A stretch of 64,000 nt of DNA. Origin: Isoetes taiwanensis (Eukaryota > Streptophyta > Lycopodiopsida > Isoetales > Isoetaceae). Shown one piece after another: positions 11,496 to 22,782 of the stretch. Within the stretch, counting starts at the first letter, position 1; each line of letters opens with the position of its first letter. Both the position numbers and the translations under genes were made by a program. Below the pieces are notes generated by a model that worked only from the letters and a program-made list of their open reading frames with translations, did not search any database and was not told where the DNA came from. The stretch spans positions 4,840,698 through 4,904,697 of the forward strand of contig JAJEKV010000051.1 in assembly GCA_021234155.1 (NCBI GenBank), written 5' to 3'.

Positions 11496-11683
11496 ATTGG
11501 CTCATTGGGTATATTGGTTAAAGTAGTCCTAATAGGACATTGTGTTATTTCGATAGTGGTTCGAGCCCCCATATTTTATATTTTAAAATCTTAGGCAAAG
11601 TCGTATAGAGGTTCATTATTTCCTCAAAACCTTAGGTGAACTCGTCTTTCATATTTCAAAATCATAGGCGCCTCCAATCATAA
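11496..11683 (+). repeat. tRNA-related SINE-like segment (copy A)
   Basis: TTGGCTCATTGGG (11497-11509) resembles a polymerase III A box, and GGTTCGAGCCC (11558-11568) is a near-perfect B box. A spacing of about 60 nt is compatible with a tRNA that has a long variable arm. No cloverleaf can be folded, so it is not a tRNA gene. The tRNA-like head is followed by about 110 bp of tRNA-unrelated sequence, as in a SINE. The gypsy element inserted directly at its 3' side. The copy B equivalent is at 30929-31112. Confidence 0.45.
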
Positions 11684-12267
11684 TGTTAGTCCTGTGCCTC
11701 CTGGTACAGGACTATTCATGCATACGTCAGACCAGGTCAAGCTCAAGGATCCTCAGTCAACCACGGGTCAGACATCCAAGGCTCCCTTGAAGACTAAGCG
11801 GCGAAGCCCGCAGATCAAAGCCTTTAGGTCATCAACAAGAGGCGCCCTTCGGACAAGTGATCTGCCGGCGTCCCTCAGCGTCGGCGTCAGGCGTGATTCT
11901 AGGCACTTCAAGAGGCACCGCCAACATTCCTGCAAATCAGGCCTCCTTCCGAGAGTCGGCCGCAGATCGATCAGTGTCTATATTGGGCCCAAGGCCATTG
12001 TACTATATATATGAGTAGAGTTAGCTCATAAGTTTTTAGATGAGTTTTGAGTCTTGTCTCCTTGAGTTTTCTCTCTATTTCGAGAGCTCATGTATTTTCA
12101 TCATTGATATCAAGGAAGCTTATCATCTTTCTCTCATTTGTTACTGTTTTCTTCTTTTCTTCTCTTTCAGCCAAATCCAGCGTGACATAGTCCCCCTGAC
12201 TCTCTGTTAGATCCACGGGTCCTCCACGGGGCTGTCTTCGGGGAGTTCGAACCCCGGACCCCAAACA
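11684..12267 (+). repeat. Element 1 5' LTR (584 bp)
   Basis: The LTR starts TGTTAGTCC and ends CCCCAAACA. A TATA box, CTATATATATGAG, is at 12003-12015, so transcription should start about 30 bp later. It differs from the 3' LTR mostly in its first 280 bp, at CAG/CTG positions; the second half is nearly identical. The sequence after it (GCATGCCCCGC) gives no clean primer-binding site. Confidence 0.93.
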
Positions 12268-12516
12268 GCATGCCCCGCTTGCGGGTCTGATTTTATCCTA
12301 CTTTCTTACATGCCCGTAATGTCGTCCGTAATTTCCGCGCCGAAGAACTCCTTTCTCGGGCGGCATCTACGCTTGGGCGCCATCGGCGTCGGAAAAAGCT
12401 GCATTGTTGCGACATGTATGGATCGGCTTATGACATAGAGGCCATCTTGATCTAGGGCTCGATCCAGCGCCACCCACCCCTCGTGTCGATCTGCGTCCCG
12501 GTTCCCGCCCCAAAGC

Positions 12517-14120
12517 GTGCAAACATTGCTCACAACCTCGGTCCCCTCATCACTGCTCGAGGGCCTTATCCGGCTCAACCTTCTCAACCGTACTTTCCAC
12601 CCTGAACATGCCTACATCCATCATTCTTGGGCGGGCGCCTCTTCCTTCGCCCAACCATCATCTCCCGGGTGGGCCACGGCTATCCACATGTCTCCTTTCG
12701 CCTACCGGGGAATATATCCTTTCCCCCCGTTTCCCCTTTGCTCTTCTGTTTACAACCTTACGGATCTCAAAACCAATGCTCCGGCTCCTTCCGGTTTCTC
12801 AACCGCATCACCCCTTCATCGAGGGTCCGTCGGGGCACAATGCCACATCCACCTCAACCTCAATATCCTCACTATCTTTGTTCTGTCCCAGCCCAAAGAC
12901 TTTCACATCTACCTTTTCGGACTGAACCGACTTATCCCACCTTTGGCAACACGAAGGCAAACCGTTAGACCAAAGTGCTTTCAGGCCCACATGGAAGAAT
13001 TTGAGGCTCTAGCTGTCCTAAATGGTCACGCAACGCAACCTCAACTGAAATTCCACATCTTTTTCCACCACACAACTGGTGGCTCTCCTCATCAATGGCT
13101 CATGTCCAACAAAAGCCATTGGAAACAAAGACTGGTCCGAAATGCGCCTTTGCTTTTCTCTCTCATTACGGGACCACGGATGATGATCAACTTCATCTCA
13201 AGCAACTCAATGAACTTCAACAAGAGCCCACAGAGTGCAGGGATTTTATGGGATCGACTTCACATTCTCTTTAAGTAAGCTCAAGGAGTACCCTACACGC
13301 GGCATTTTTGGTGCGGTTTCTCCAAGGACTTCCTCCTGCTATTCGACTCATGATGAATACCTGCGTCCAAAAACTTTGGAGCAAAAGCTATCGACCTTGT
13401 CAATCACTCCGTCAATGTTTCCTCCCCGGTATTGGCTCTTCAAGAGCTCCCGCTCATTCCACCCGTCATGGTTCCACAAACGGTACATTCAGCCTCAACA
13501 CGCTAATCCACAGTAGCGGTCAAATCTGGTGCCATATTTGCAAATATCAAGGCCATTTGGCCAATGAGTGCAACTCCACCAATGGCCCGCCTCATTGCAA
13601 GCGATGCAACATGTGCAATCATGCCGCGGAAGAGTGCACTTTTCGCACTCATCCCACACCGTTCACTTAACAAAATGGTTTATCAAGTGCAAACCACACC
13701 TCGACCACAATCGCACTATCGGCCACCACCTCTTCGGTGCAGCCCCACGCAACTCTATCAACAACAGGACCAACCACGGGGGATCCAACCAACGACCTCC
13801 TTTTGATCCTTCTAAAGCTCAGTGTTATCACTGTCAAGAATGGGGTCATACCACCACGGCGTGTCCTCAACTTCCACAAGTTCAGGTACAGCTTCCTGGT
13901 ACAAATCAGACCACATCGGTCCACCTCACGGCTTACCAACTCTGGCTAGCTAATGGCAAACAAGGCCTGCGACCAGTCCTTAAGAAGCCACCAAGAGCGC
14001 CTCAGCAATCACGCTATCAACCAGCTCCAAAGAATCAACCTCACCGGATCAACAAGCCCAAGAGGAAATTTTTCAGGCACTTAATCCTCCAGTCCAGCCG
14101 TCCAATTGGGTTGGTTTAGT
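12517..14120 (+). pseudogene. Element 1 gag, frameshifted
   Basis: Gag packages element RNA. A Pro/Ser-rich N-terminal part (12600-12950) precedes a capsid-type region near 13180-13340, with QLNELQQEP and LKEYP readable in shifting frames. Three nucleocapsid zinc knuckles follow: CHICKYQGHLANEC (about 13531-13571), CNMCNHAAEEC (about 13606-13638), and CYHCQEWGHTTTAC (about 13824-13865). Spacing is C-x2-C-x4-H-x4-C for the first and third, and C-x2-C-x3-H-x4-C for the second. Several frame changes separate the parts. Confidence 0.8.
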
Positions 14121-14148
14121 TTCACGCCAGATCAAGGCATCACGTCCC

Positions 14149-15062
14149 TTGACTATTATTCAGAAGGGCACGCAACCTGCCTTTGCAGTTGACACCCTTC
14201 CTCATGGGGACGAAAAAAAGGTTCACTTTGCACCTGACTTGGAAAAGCTCATGCCACATGTCATGCCCAAAGTTCGCCAAAGCATTTTGAACCTCATGCA
14301 AGCTGCTGAAGGCCGCACATTGGCAAATGTTCATGCCACCACTAGAGCTCAACAAAGACAAGATACACCTTCAACATCTCAACCTCCACGCTCTCAGACA
14401 TATCCCAATATTGCAGCCGAGGTTGACTTACTCAAAGAAGTTGCTGCTTCCCTGCCACGCACTCCAGCACCAGTGGAACCAGCAGATCCTTTTTCTCATG
14501 TACCTCTCGAACTCCAAGAGGAGCTCGCCAAGATCAAAATTCCTTTAAGCTTGGCAACCATTTTAAAACTCGTCCCGCTCTCAAGGACCGCTTACCACTC
14601 CCAACTGTTTTAGTTGGGGCTGTGGCTACCTCTACACCCACGGTCCATGCCACGGTGGGAAATCAGCAAGTCAACCATGTTCAAATCGATGGAGGTAGTG
14701 CAGTCAATCTCATCACGGATAAACTCCGCAAACAAATGGGCATCACACAACTCTTTCGTGCCCCATATGACATCAAATTGGCTAATGGCCATATCACGAG
14801 ACCTCAAGGCGTCACACCTATTCTTCACATCAACATTGGTGATCTCCGCTTTCCCATGGAATTTGGAGTTTGGAAAGCTGGCGAAGATCCAGGTGACTAT
14901 GAAATGCTGGTGGGAAGACCTTTTCTCCGCCAGGCAAAGAGTATCCATTACTGGGCCACGGACCAGTTAGTCATCACTGATGGTCATCTCAATGCCACCA
15001 TGGACTTGCAAACAGGCAGGATCATTTCTGCTGACAATGCGGAACCCTCTCTCTCGGATTAA
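14149..15062 (+). pseudogene. Element 1 gag-pol linker and aspartic protease
   Basis: Two open stretches (14149-14613 and 14622-15062) in different frames encode a linker and then a retropepsin. The catalytic triad context is VQIDGGSAVNLIT (about 14680-14720), followed by LANGH and the second conserved segment MLVGRPFLRQ (about 14903-14935). The enzyme would cleave the polyprotein. Element 2 has both parts in a single open frame, which shows that the frame break at about 14613 is secondary. Confidence 0.85.
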
Positions 15063-15649
15063 TCGATTACGAAGAAGCTCGAATATTTATCAAGTTCAGG
15101 CTCCACTGCTGGCGTACGCCTCTGTCATCCTACCCCGATATGCTGATCCTTGGGGAGAAATGACTCTTGATCGTCGGACCGGTCAGGCTGCCTTGCTTGA
15201 CCCTACACGCTCCTTGCAATCGAATCCAACGTTGATCACTTTTCGAATCTTTGACACTCCCGCCCACTCTGTTGATGTACACGCCCGTCATGAAGCAACC
15301 AACGCTAGATGAAACCGAGCAACCTCTCTTTTTCACCACGCAAAGTGCCACGCATCCGTTATGCTCCAACCTCCACGCCCACATTGTCCAGATATCTGAA
15401 GTCATACCCCATATTCGGACTCGACGTGGAGATTGTGGGCGTTGGCAACAATCAACCCGTCGCATTCTTTGCAAACCTTCCGGCTCCTTATCGTATCGGG
15501 GCCGCCGCGCTACTTCAAAAATTCAAACACATTTTTACACCGAGTTACAAAGATCTTGGGGAATCAACAAAAGCTTGGGGAACTTACCATTCCTACCAAA
15601 TCGATGCACGACCGGTGTAGCAGCAGCGACGATCTGGCTCAACCCTAAT

Positions 15650-16950
15650 TACCGTGATCGGCGTCAAAGCGGAAATTGACAAACTCCTTCTTTGCGGGTT
15701 TGATCTATGAGGTCAAACATTACGGATGGGTGAGCCCCATCGTCATTGCCCTTAAGCACAATGGTAAGATCCGCGTCACGTGTGGACTATCGGAAACTCA
15801 ATCGTGCCCACGGGCGTGATCATTTTTCCACTTCCCTTCACGGACCAAGTTCTGGAAGAAGTGGGTGGACATGAGATGTACTCCTTTATGGATGGTTTTT
15901 TCGCTACAATCGGATCTCCATCAAAGAATCTGATCAACTCAAGACCACTTTCACCACCCGGTAAGTACTTTTTGCCTACAAAGTGGTTCCTTTTGGATTA
16001 TCCAACTCTCCTTCAACATTTCAACGCATCATGCTCTCGGTTTTCATGATTTCATGAAGGAAAATCCCTTCTTGCAAATTTTTCAAGATGACTTCTCGCC
16101 CTCTGATTCCATGGCTGACCATTTGGATAAATTGGAACTCGTCTTCCGAAATGTGATGAGTCCCAGGCATTAGTCTCAATCCTCGAGAAATGCACCTTTT
16201 GCGTCACTTCGGTGTTACTTTAGGGCCATGTTGTCGACCAAGCGGGCATCACCACCGATCCTGCCAAAATCGGTTAGTGCTCAAGGCTCAAGCACCGGCC
16301 AATATCAAAGAAACACGCTCTTTCACGGGAAAGGTCAATTATTACTCCACCTTCATACACGATCGGCGGCCATTGCGGATCCCATTCATAAACTCACGGT
16401 GATCGAATCCACCGGCTTGGAATTCCCGGCGGAAGTCGCTTTCCAACGGTGAAGCTTTTGCTTACTCGAGCACGGTTCTTGTTCCTCCTCAATGGGACAA
16501 GCCCTTTCACGTTCATGTCGATGTCTCGGCGTTTGCTATTGGGCTGTTCTTTCTCAAGCATATGATGCGCACCGATAAACCAAATCGCTTCGCCCGGTCG
16601 AAAACTCAATTCTCATTGGCGCAACTATTACGCCCGCGGGCGTGAAGCTTTGGGTCTCATTTTACGTGGTCCAACGCTTCCGTCATTACCTTTTGGGCAG
16701 TCAAATCAAGTTCTTTGTGGACCACCAAGCACTTCTCTATTTGATCAACAAATCCACGCCCACGGGCGCATTGCTCGTTGGGTCCTTCTTCTCAAGAATT
16801 TGCTCCTTTTGAAATCGTTCATAAAGGCTGGCAAATCTCATGTTGTTCCGGATTATCTTTCCCGCATCCACGGGATGATCCCGCGAGGGGTCTCGGGCGC
16901 CTTCCACGATGCTCAACTCTTTTTTAGTCACGGCAACACCACATTGGTTT
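15650..16950 (+). pseudogene. Element 1 reverse transcriptase and RNase H, heavily frameshifted
   Basis: Homologous to the readable RT-RNase H of element 2 (46717-47940) along its whole length. Recognisable pieces are MYSFMDGFF (about 15875), FQDDF (about 16081-16096), a thumb and connection with HKLT, and RNase H fragments near 16480-16870 (HVDVS, FVDHQALLYLI, HVVPDYLS as shifted fragments). Almost every frame break falls at a place where element 2 has CAG or CTG, so some of these breaks may be sequence errors. Confidence 0.8.
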
Positions 16951-17049
16951 CATGATTTTCAGCGGTACCTCCTCACATGTGCTCTTCCACGGAAGATGAG
17001 GCGGCTCTCTCGCCTTGGCGACAATCCGTAAGCCATCAATTTCTCAGAG

Positions 17050-18230
17050 AGGTCCGTGACTACACCATGGTTGCGGGACATCTCTACAAAAGGTAAGGAC
17101 ACCATCCTTCGGCGCCGTGTTCTACCTCATGAAGTTCCGGACATTGTTCGAGAAGCTCATCAAGGGCTCGGTGGTGGTCATTTTCATGGTGACACCACGC
17201 ACGCAAAAATCCTTCTTCTTAAGGGTATTATTGGCCCACGCTCTTCAAAGATGCTCACGCGCCCGCCGACGTGTGGCGCTTGCCGGTAGGTGGGGCGCCC
17301 ACGCCCGTGGCGCTCTTCCCTTGGCGCCGGGTTGCCCCGCCACTTCCCTTCAAAGAAATGGGGAATGACTTTGTGGGACCTATAGATCCTCTGCGGCGGC
17401 ACACTTTCGTGCGATACATTCGGTTCTCACCGACTCGCCACCAAATGGGCGGAAGCTTGTGCCCTTCCGGACAACAACGCTTTGCAAACGCGGCTTTCGA
17501 GTCCTCTATCAACAAATTATCACGCGATTCGGCTGCCCCACGGAGCTGGTCGGTGGACCGTGGTGTTCATTTCATCAATCATACTATCAAGGAGCCGACG
17601 GATTATCTCCCCGATACATCATCACAAGAGCACACCTTACTATCCTCAAGGCAATGGGTTGGCGAGAAAGCACCAACAAAACTCGGTCACCATTCTCAAG
17701 AAAATTTGTGACGCTTCGCCCGCATTGGCGGACAAAACTTCCCTCTTTTCTTTGGGCCCTACAATACTTGTTTCAAGATTGCTACGGGTCACACTCCTTT
17801 TAAATTGGTTTATGGTCGAAGCTCTCATGCCCTTTGAATACATCCTTCCAACACTCGCGCTTTCAATCAAGCTCTTGCTCATAATCCACCACCTTTGCTC
17901 TCAAAGAACGGGTCTATCAATTAGAACAGGTTGGATGAACTTCAAGGGATGCTTATCTTCGTGTTCTTCATGGACAACGATTGCAAAAATCTTTACATGA
18001 CAAACGTTTGAAGACAAAAACATTCAAAGAAGGAGATTTGGTTCTTCTTTATGATTCCGTACACAAAAATTTTCCTAAAACTCAAGTTTCGTTGGCTTGG
18101 CCCTTATCAAATTGTTCAAGTGGTTAGACCAAGCGTTTTCCAACTAGCTGAATTAGATGGCACTCCATTACCTACATTGGTTAATGGTTTTCGTCTCAAA
18201 GCATTTCATCACACGTAAAAGTGAACATCC
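17050..18230 (+). pseudogene. Element 1 integrase, frameshifted
   Basis: Integrase inserts the cDNA. Pieces visible: the N-terminal zinc-binding region near 17150-17280 (GGGHFHGDTT), a core start near 17360 (GNDFVGPIDP), the second catalytic Asp region rewritten near 17540 (compare VSDRGVHFINH in element 2), and a C-terminal part near 18010-18200 (KTFKEGDLVLLYD, FRWLGPYQIVQVV). At least six frame changes separate them. Element 2 gives the better reading. Confidence 0.8.
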
Positions 18231-19218
18231 ACACACGAGATAGTTCAAGAATCAAACACCACGTAGTGACTAGAAAGGCGGTAGATTATATTATAGTGGA
18301 GATTTTTTTTTTTTTTAAAATGTGGGCACGACCCAGCTATTTCCGCTATGGGCACCGCCTATATACAAAAAAAACGGGCTCGAGCCCTATCTACTAAGTC
18401 CTAAGAGGAAAAACCCTCTACTCGGGTTGGGCGCGGAGGTGATCTTGAGGAGATGGTAGAGGTTCTGCTCCGGATCCCAAAAAGGTGCAGAACCACCTCC
18501 ATCCCGTTGGTCTTGGTCGGGATGTTCAGCCATCCCGGCACACCAGCCGTCCATCACGCGAATGCCCGCGGTTGTGGCAGCGCCGAGATCCGCACAATTC
18601 ATCTTACAAGTGATCCATTCCTGACAGTTAGTAGGCATGGTGCAATCTTCGTTCAAGCCAGCAGCCGCCATACTGAGCGCCATCGGATGCCTTCGTTTCT
18701 CTCGGTTCGTCTTATATAGCCAACTGAGGAACTCCTTGTCGGCGTGGACCAATCACACAAATCGCCAAGCGTGTTTGCAATGCAAAATTTGTTTCTAAAA
18801 TGAGAATCTGTTCTCCGCCGCATATCTAGCCATGGTACCTTCGACACATTCCTTTTAATGATATCCCACCCGAGTTGCCAGCATTGAATGCCATTCCTTC
18901 TTTCCACGCCCGTCGAACATTAATGGATGTCCTTTGCCATCTGTCACATCCGATCTTTCTTTCCCGTCTCATCCTCACCGTTCATTGCTTCTCCCTTACG
19001 TTTTTGGGGACTTAGCCAAATTTTTGCCTCTCAATCCCTTCTTCGCATCTTTTGACACTGGCATCATCAGCGGTTCCGTTTTCGCACTCTTCATACCTCT
19101 TAAGCCTCCGGTTATTAAGCCCTAAAACAAACCTTTTCGTTCCTCTGCGCCGTCCTCCGTGCTTTCGACTTTTCGTCTTCCGCCTTTGGCATCTCTCTTC
19201 GTTCATAAAATCATTCCC
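18231..19218. promoter_or_regulatory. Element 1 pol-ORF3 intergenic region with divergent promoter candidate
   Basis: The stretch between the end of pol and the ORF3 ATG at 19219 contains the antisense ORF and its TATA box (18711-18720, - strand). 18721-19218 is C/T-rich and lies between two genes pointing away from each other, the expected place for a shared promoter. I found no convincing + strand TATA box. A T-rich run (18307-18318) follows pol. Confidence 0.4.
18387..18671 (-). CDS. Family A antisense ORF, element 1 copy (unknown function)
   Basis: On the - strand, between pol and ORF3. A TATA box, GCTATATAAG, reads on the - strand at 18711-18720, and the ATG at 18671 lies about 40 bp downstream. 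Element 2 has the same TATA-to-ATG spacing. From this ATG 94 residues are open (MAAAGLNEDC...). Shared with element 2 are MPTN..EWIT, DGW, and the C-terminal block WDPEQNLYHLL.ITSAPNP. The open frame extends 5' to 18752, but that extension would translate the TATA box itself, so I prefer 18671. There is no recognisable domain. The Cys and Trp content suggests a small folded protein. Confidence 0.5.
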   Translation of the reverse strand: MAAAGLNEDCTMPTNCQEWITCKMNCADLGAATTAGIRVMDGWCAGMAEHPDQDQRDGGGSAPFWDPEQNLYHLLKITSAPNPSRGFFLLGLSR

Positions 19219-22150
19219 ATGGCTGCCCCAAAATTTTCTACACTTCAAACTCTGCTCCCAAGGATCCGGCCCTTTTTGCATCTGTATCTTTCTTGGCGCC
19301 CACTTTCCGTGAAGCCCTTGTTGGCCCCAATAAAGGCGTTCTTGAGAACGACACCAGCTTCTTTAATTCTCTCAAATGGAACTTCCGGCTCCAAATCGAC
19401 CCGATTCGCGGCTCATCATCAATATTTGTCAACGGCCAGCAAAGGTTACACCACTTTGTGGTCGATGGCACCACTATTTCATTGACTCAACATTTGATTT
19501 CTGAGGTATTTCATATTCCCTTGCACACTCCTTGTGTATCATGGTTACGCTATCACGGGATATTGATGTCCGCGAGTTTGGTGCACCTGCTTATCATGCC
19601 AATGTCCATCGTCTGACCAATATCGACAAGCCTCATGAGACCTTTGTTAAATTTCTGTGGCGGAAATTCCTTGGGTATTCTATCAAGAACACCCATATCA
19701 ATAAGCCTTTCTATAACCTGGTCCTCACTGCTACACACTCCAAACACCACATAGATTGGCCCCAAATGATGTTCTATCGTCTTCTCCAAGAAATGGACCG
19801 CCTTCGGGGTACCACTTCCATTTCTGAAGTTTCTGTGGGAGGGCACTTTCAAGCCCTCATCCGTCATTACTTCCCTCCCACACCACCAAATTCTCATAAT
19901 TCCACTCAGCGCTCCCTTCCAATCAATCACCAAGTTGGCACATCACGCCCATCTTCCCCTGGTCATGACCACAGTCACACTCATGTCACTGTCTCTTCCT
20001 CCGCTACACCATCCACTTCACACCATTTTTCCCAGACCTCCCAAACCAGGCAACAGCCAGTTCCACCACCACAACACCCTCGTCAGTTGTTGTATCGATG
20101 TCGGCCAGGATGCTCAAGGCTGCTTTGCTCTTAAGTTACAAGAATCCCAAGGCGGCTCTTATGAGCCGGGGTTCAACCGAGCACTTTCGAGGTCTCGATC
20201 GCGGTACACCAAGACCTTCAAAGCCGCAACTGCCCAAGTTGCAACTTTGGAGGCCAAACTTCAAGACAAGCATGAAGCTCTCTTTACGGCTCATGCGGAT
20301 CTCAAAAGTACACAAGCTCAAGTCAGCCAACTCGCGCAGGATCGGCGGGCTCGGCTCCAGTCAGAAATTCAGACTTTATTGGAGCACAACAAGTCCAAAG
20401 CCGCTCTCCTGAGTACCAAGGATGAAGATATTGCTAAACTCAATGCCTTGTACTCGGAACTGTGTGAAAATTTCAGCACTCAAGTTCAAAATCTTTCAGC
20501 CGGGCCGCTCAAGTTAGCCTCCTTGGCCTGGCTCGGCTTTCTACCTGAGACCTCTCGGCTCACCTCTCTTCAAGATCGGCTTACGGAGGTGCGAGAAACG
20601 AAAATACTAGATGGCGGAGATTGCCGTGTGCCGTCTCAATACACCGGGGGAAATCTTCCTCCCGGTCAATCCTTCTCGAAAGCGGGTCCGTGACCCGATC
20701 CGCGCCACTACTCGAAAAGGACAATCGGATCCGTGATCTCGAACAACACCGCAACAAGCTATTGATCTGGCGATGAGGCTCAAGCAAAACTTGACGCCTT
20801 CGACCGCAATTCTTCCGCGAGAATGCCGGTTGACTTCCCAGCTCCCTCCTCGCTATCATGATTATGTGGTTGCTCGGCGCCACCTCTTCCTTTCAAAGTG
20901 GCACGCTTGGTGATGGCCCCGGTGGATATCCCAGCGGCGATCTTTGATTTTTTCGGATTTGGCGAACTCTCCATTGAAGACAAAGGGTTGTCTTTGTGCC
21001 CTTGTTGTCTTTGATCTCATACACGTGCCGCCGATCCGGACTTTCTCACCTTCCAGTGGTTCAGCCCATGGCTTACATCTTTCATGATTTCTACCCGGGT
21101 GATACCATTGAAAACTTTGGAAATGGGCCCGCCCCGACTTTTTCGGGGTGACCCCACTGCGTGCAATGGGTGCTTCAGGACAACAATCCATATCTTGCGG
21201 ATCCCTTTCGGACCCAAACTCTTCATCGAGGAGTACATGCCCGAGCTTGCCAATCATTTATCTCTCTCGGCAAAGCGCGGGCCTACAACAAATTAGGAAG
21301 TATCTAGGACATCCCAAAGATCTTCCCTATGCACAAATTTATATCACGGCACCTTTGCCGGTTACAATCGATTACAAGCTCGTTGGATAGCAAGGCGGTC
21401 CCCACGGGATGGGATAGCCCTCCCCGTCAACTCTCGGCTCTGCTTCTCTTTGGGATCGTTGGTGTCGGGCACTTGATCCGGATCTTGTCGATCAATTGGG
21501 AGATCGCTCGACAACCCACGCCCACGGGCATGGTTCCTTCTCCCTATGCTTCCACTGGCATACCTCCGCCCGGGTTCTGACTTCCGATTGGCGCCTTCCT
21601 TTTTGGACCAAGGTCATGGATGGTCATGCGGGCTGGACACCACCTCGGATCTCGACGGATCTCCGGTGGGATCCGCGTTTTGTTCGCCCGCTCACATTGG
21701 GGCCGAAGGTGCCACTCTGGACAACACCACCAATTGGATCTACATTGCTAATGGCGTGGTTGGCAACAGCCCGGGATGCGCTTCATGGTCTCAACACCTT
21801 CTTGCGGCATGCCTCCACCTCACCGATCCTTACGTCCATCTTCAAAGCGAGGATTTTGCGCTGCCCTCAAATGCATTTTGCTAAGCTCCTTAAATCGGCG
21901 GCGTCCCATTTTTCACCGCAATCCAAATGCCCCGGTCGGTGCCTTTGGCCTTGGACTGTCTCCTCATGGAATGTCGGTACATTTCTTCCGGCGTCCCACG
22001 CTCTCGTTTTCTTATTGATCTGATCCTGCCCTTGGCCAAAACACACCTCAAGCTCTTCAATCACGCCAAGATCTCATCGGCCCGGTTACCATAATGGTGC
22101 GTCCTCACTCCCGTGAGGATCACTTTCGGTGATGGCTTCCGCCCTCAAAC
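19219..22150 (+). pseudogene. Family A ORF3, element 1 copy, frameshifted
   Basis: A long extra sense gene between pol and the 3' LTR. ATG 19219 begins MAAPKFSTLQ. Conserved parts in order are a globular domain (about 19290-19860) with ISLTQHLISEVFHIP, HANVHRLTNIDKPHE, FVKFLWRK, KNTHINKPFYN and HHIDWPQ; a Ser/Thr/His/Pro linker (19880-20080); a coiled coil (about 20110-20500; VATLEAKLQDKHEAL, IQTLLEHNKSKAALL); and a C-terminal region to about 22150 (FHDFYPGD, WTKVMDGHAGW, NTTNWIYIAN). I recognise no catalytic motif, signal peptide or transmembrane segment, so an envelope role is not supported. Confidence 0.65.
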
Positions 22151-22190
22151 GCTTCCCCTTTTCTTCACTCGAGTGTCGTTTGGTGGGGAG

Positions 22191-22777
22191 TGTTAGTCTG
22201 TGCCTCCCCGGTGCGGGGACTATTCATGCATACGTCCGACCCGGTCAAGCTCAAGGATCCTCGATCAACCACGGGTCGGACATCCAAGGCTCATGAAGAC
22301 TAAGCGGCGAAGCCCACGCAATCAAAGCCTTTGGTCATCAACAAGAGGCGCCGCTCGGACAAGTGACGGCGTCACACCGCCAGCGTCGGCGTCCGGCGTG
22401 ATTCTAGGCACTTCAAGAGGCACCGCCAACATTCCTGCAAATCAGGCCTCCTTCCAGGAGTCGGCACCGAGATCAGTCAGAGTGTCTATATTGGGCCCAA
22501 GGCCATTGTACTATATATATGAGTAGAGTTAGCTCATAAGTTTTTAGATGAGTTTTGAGTCTTGTCTCCTTCAGTTTTCTCTCTATTTCGAGAGCTCATG
22601 TATTTTCATCATTGATATCAAGGAAGCTTATCATCTTTCTCTCATTTGTTCTGTTTTCTTCTTTTTCTTCTCTTTCAGCAAATCCCGCGTGACATAGTCC
22701 CCCGGACTCTCCTGTTAGATCCACGGGTCCTCACAGAGGGCTGTCTTCCAGGAGTTCCCGAACCCAGACCCCAAACA
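22191..22777 (+). repeat. Element 1 3' LTR (587 bp)
   Basis: Follows the polypurine tract TGGTGGGGAG. TATA box CTATATATATGAG at 22511-22523. It ends CCCCAAACA and is followed by the target duplication CATAA. Confidence 0.93.
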
Positions 22778-22782
22778 CATAA

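Larger units (their letters stand above)
11684..22777 (+). mobile_element. Family A Ty3/gypsy element 1 (11,094 bp, with target duplication)
   Basis: Complete element: TG...CA LTRs at 11684-12267 and 22191-22777, polypurine tract TGGTGGGGAG at 22181-22190, and target duplication CATAA at 11679-11683 and 22778-22782. Copy B of the segmental duplication has the empty site. Internal order is gag with three zinc knuckles, protease, reverse transcriptase, RNase H, integrase, a small antisense ORF, and a long extra sense ORF3. The same layout is found in element 2 (42733-53771). The RT style (MDGFSGYNQ, PWGTFAY, PFGL) points to non-chromovirus plant Ty3 lineages. Coding frames are heavily interrupted. 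Confidence 0.95.

Noticed and set aside
11497..11570. Possible tRNA gene
   Set aside because: A and B boxes are recognisable but no acceptor stem or cloverleaf can be paired; kept only as a SINE-like segment.
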